DNA of 6,252 nt from an uncultured Oribacterium sp. (GTDB taxonomy: Bacteria; Bacillota; Clostridia; Lachnospirales; Lachnospiraceae): assembly GCA_900772695.1 (NCBI GenBank), contig CAAGRO010000434.1, positions 1-6,252 of the forward strand. The letters run 5' to 3'. A program made the position numbers and the translations under genes. Each line of letters starts with the position of its first letter. Within the stretch, counting starts at the first letter, position 1. The notes below the pieces were generated by a model. It was not told where the DNA came from. It did no database searches and saw only the letters and a program-made list of their open reading frames with translations. Shown in pieces: positions 5,740 to 6,252 of the stretch.

Positions 5740-6240
5740 ATGGAAGCACTTGTAAGCTTTGTCACTACTCACCTGACGGGACTCCTCTCGAAGGACGCCA
5801 TCGTCTTCATCATTTCCTTGATGCCGATCCTGGAGCTCCGTGGCGGACTCCTCGCATCCTCGCTGCTGGGCGTGCCGTATCTGCGTGCACTGATCCTCTG
5901 TATCGTCGGAAATCTCCTGCCGATCCCGCTGATCCTCCTCTTCATCGAGAAGATCGTGCTGGCCTGTGAGCATTTCGGACCGACACAGGGCATCGCGCGA
6001 AAGCTCCGCGAAAAGGTCGAGAAGAACCAGGCATCGATTCAGAAGTATGATTTCTGGGGCCTCGTGCTCTTCGTCGGCATCCCGCTCCCGGGCACCGGCG
6101 CATGGACCGGTTCCCTCGTCGCAGGCCTCCTGCACATGCCGCGGAAGAAATCCTTCCTCGCCATCATCGTCGGTGTACTGCTCGCCTCCGCCATCATGTC
6201 GATCGTCTCCTACGGCGTGCTCGGCGCGTTCCTCCACTGA
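5740..6240 (+). CDS. COG2426 / 'small multi-drug export' family membrane protein
   Basis: This 166-residue integral membrane protein is of the length usual for the family (Pfam Sm_multidrug_ex). The two signatures I associate with it are present: LMPILELRGG at 27-36, near the end of the first hydrophobic segment, and GIPLPGTGAWTGSLVAG at 113-129. Hydrophobic segments lie at about 20-30, 36-70 (probably two), 105-130 and 138-163; the charged stretch at 85-103 is a cytoplasmic-type loop. The proline- and glycine-rich motifs resemble re-entrant loops. The family name implies drug export, but the real substrate is not established, so transport of drugs should not be assumed. The ATG at 5740 is preferred because GAGG lies 6 bases before it; a TTG at 5728 in the same frame would add four residues with no better site. 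It is transcribed divergently from the cdaA operon, and a functional link is not evident. Confidence 0.88.
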   Translation: MEALVSFVTTHLTGLLSKDAIVFIISLMPILELRGGLLASSLLGVPYLRALILCIVGNLLPIPLILLFIEKIVLACEHFGPTQGIARKLREKVEKNQASIQKYDFWGLVLFVGIPLPGTGAWTGSLVAGLLHMPRKKSFLAIIVGVLLASAIMSIVSYGVLGAFLH

Positions 6241-6252
6241 TTTCACAAGTGG

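Noticed and set aside
5734..6246. A 170-codon minus-strand open frame opposite the COG2426 gene.
   Set aside because: The plus-strand gene has family motifs and a ribosome site; the antisense product is Glu/Asp-rich shadow sequence.

Overview
The window looks like chromosomal DNA from a moderately GC-rich Gram-positive anaerobe, most likely a Clostridia/Lachnospiraceae-type Firmicute. This is inference from three things: the CdaA/CdaR pair, the flanking conserved but unnamed membrane proteins, and the codon style (many ATC, GTC, CTC and CGG codons). No species can be named from the sequence alone.

Layout. Almost everything lies on the minus strand as one tightly packed transcription unit, read from about 5660 down past position 1. 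The order is a small acidic protein (5474-5313), a membrane-anchored TPR/coiled-coil protein (5316-4015), a two-helix membrane protein with a WLDDP repeat tail (4011-3238), a polytopic membrane protein (3235-2330), the diadenylate cyclase CdaA (2324-1470), its YbbR-domain partner CdaR (1473-298), and the first 92 codons of another membrane protein (277 to beyond the left edge). Junctions are ATGA overlaps (5313-5316, 1470-1473), gaps of 2 to 5 bases, or 20 bases before the last gene, so co-transcription and translational coupling are likely. On the plus strand, read divergently, is one gene (5740-6240) for a COG2426 'small multi-drug export' family membrane protein.

The 265-base divergent region (5475-5739) holds a plausible sigma-A-type promoter for the minus-strand operon, a weak one for the plus-strand gene, a 7-bp hairpin and an unexplained coding-like open frame.

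How the genes may work together. CdaA makes cyclic di-AMP at the membrane. CdaR, anchored by one helix with its YbbR domains outside the cell, is its known regulator. The unusual part is what precedes them: three envelope proteins and one small acidic protein of unknown role, all apparently co-expressed with the cyclase. The best-known cdaA-cdaR-glmM arrangement is not seen here, because the gene after cdaR is a membrane protein rather than glmM. The upstream genes are therefore candidates for an uncharacterised envelope-sensing or scaffold module attached to c-di-AMP signalling. That link is inference from gene order only.
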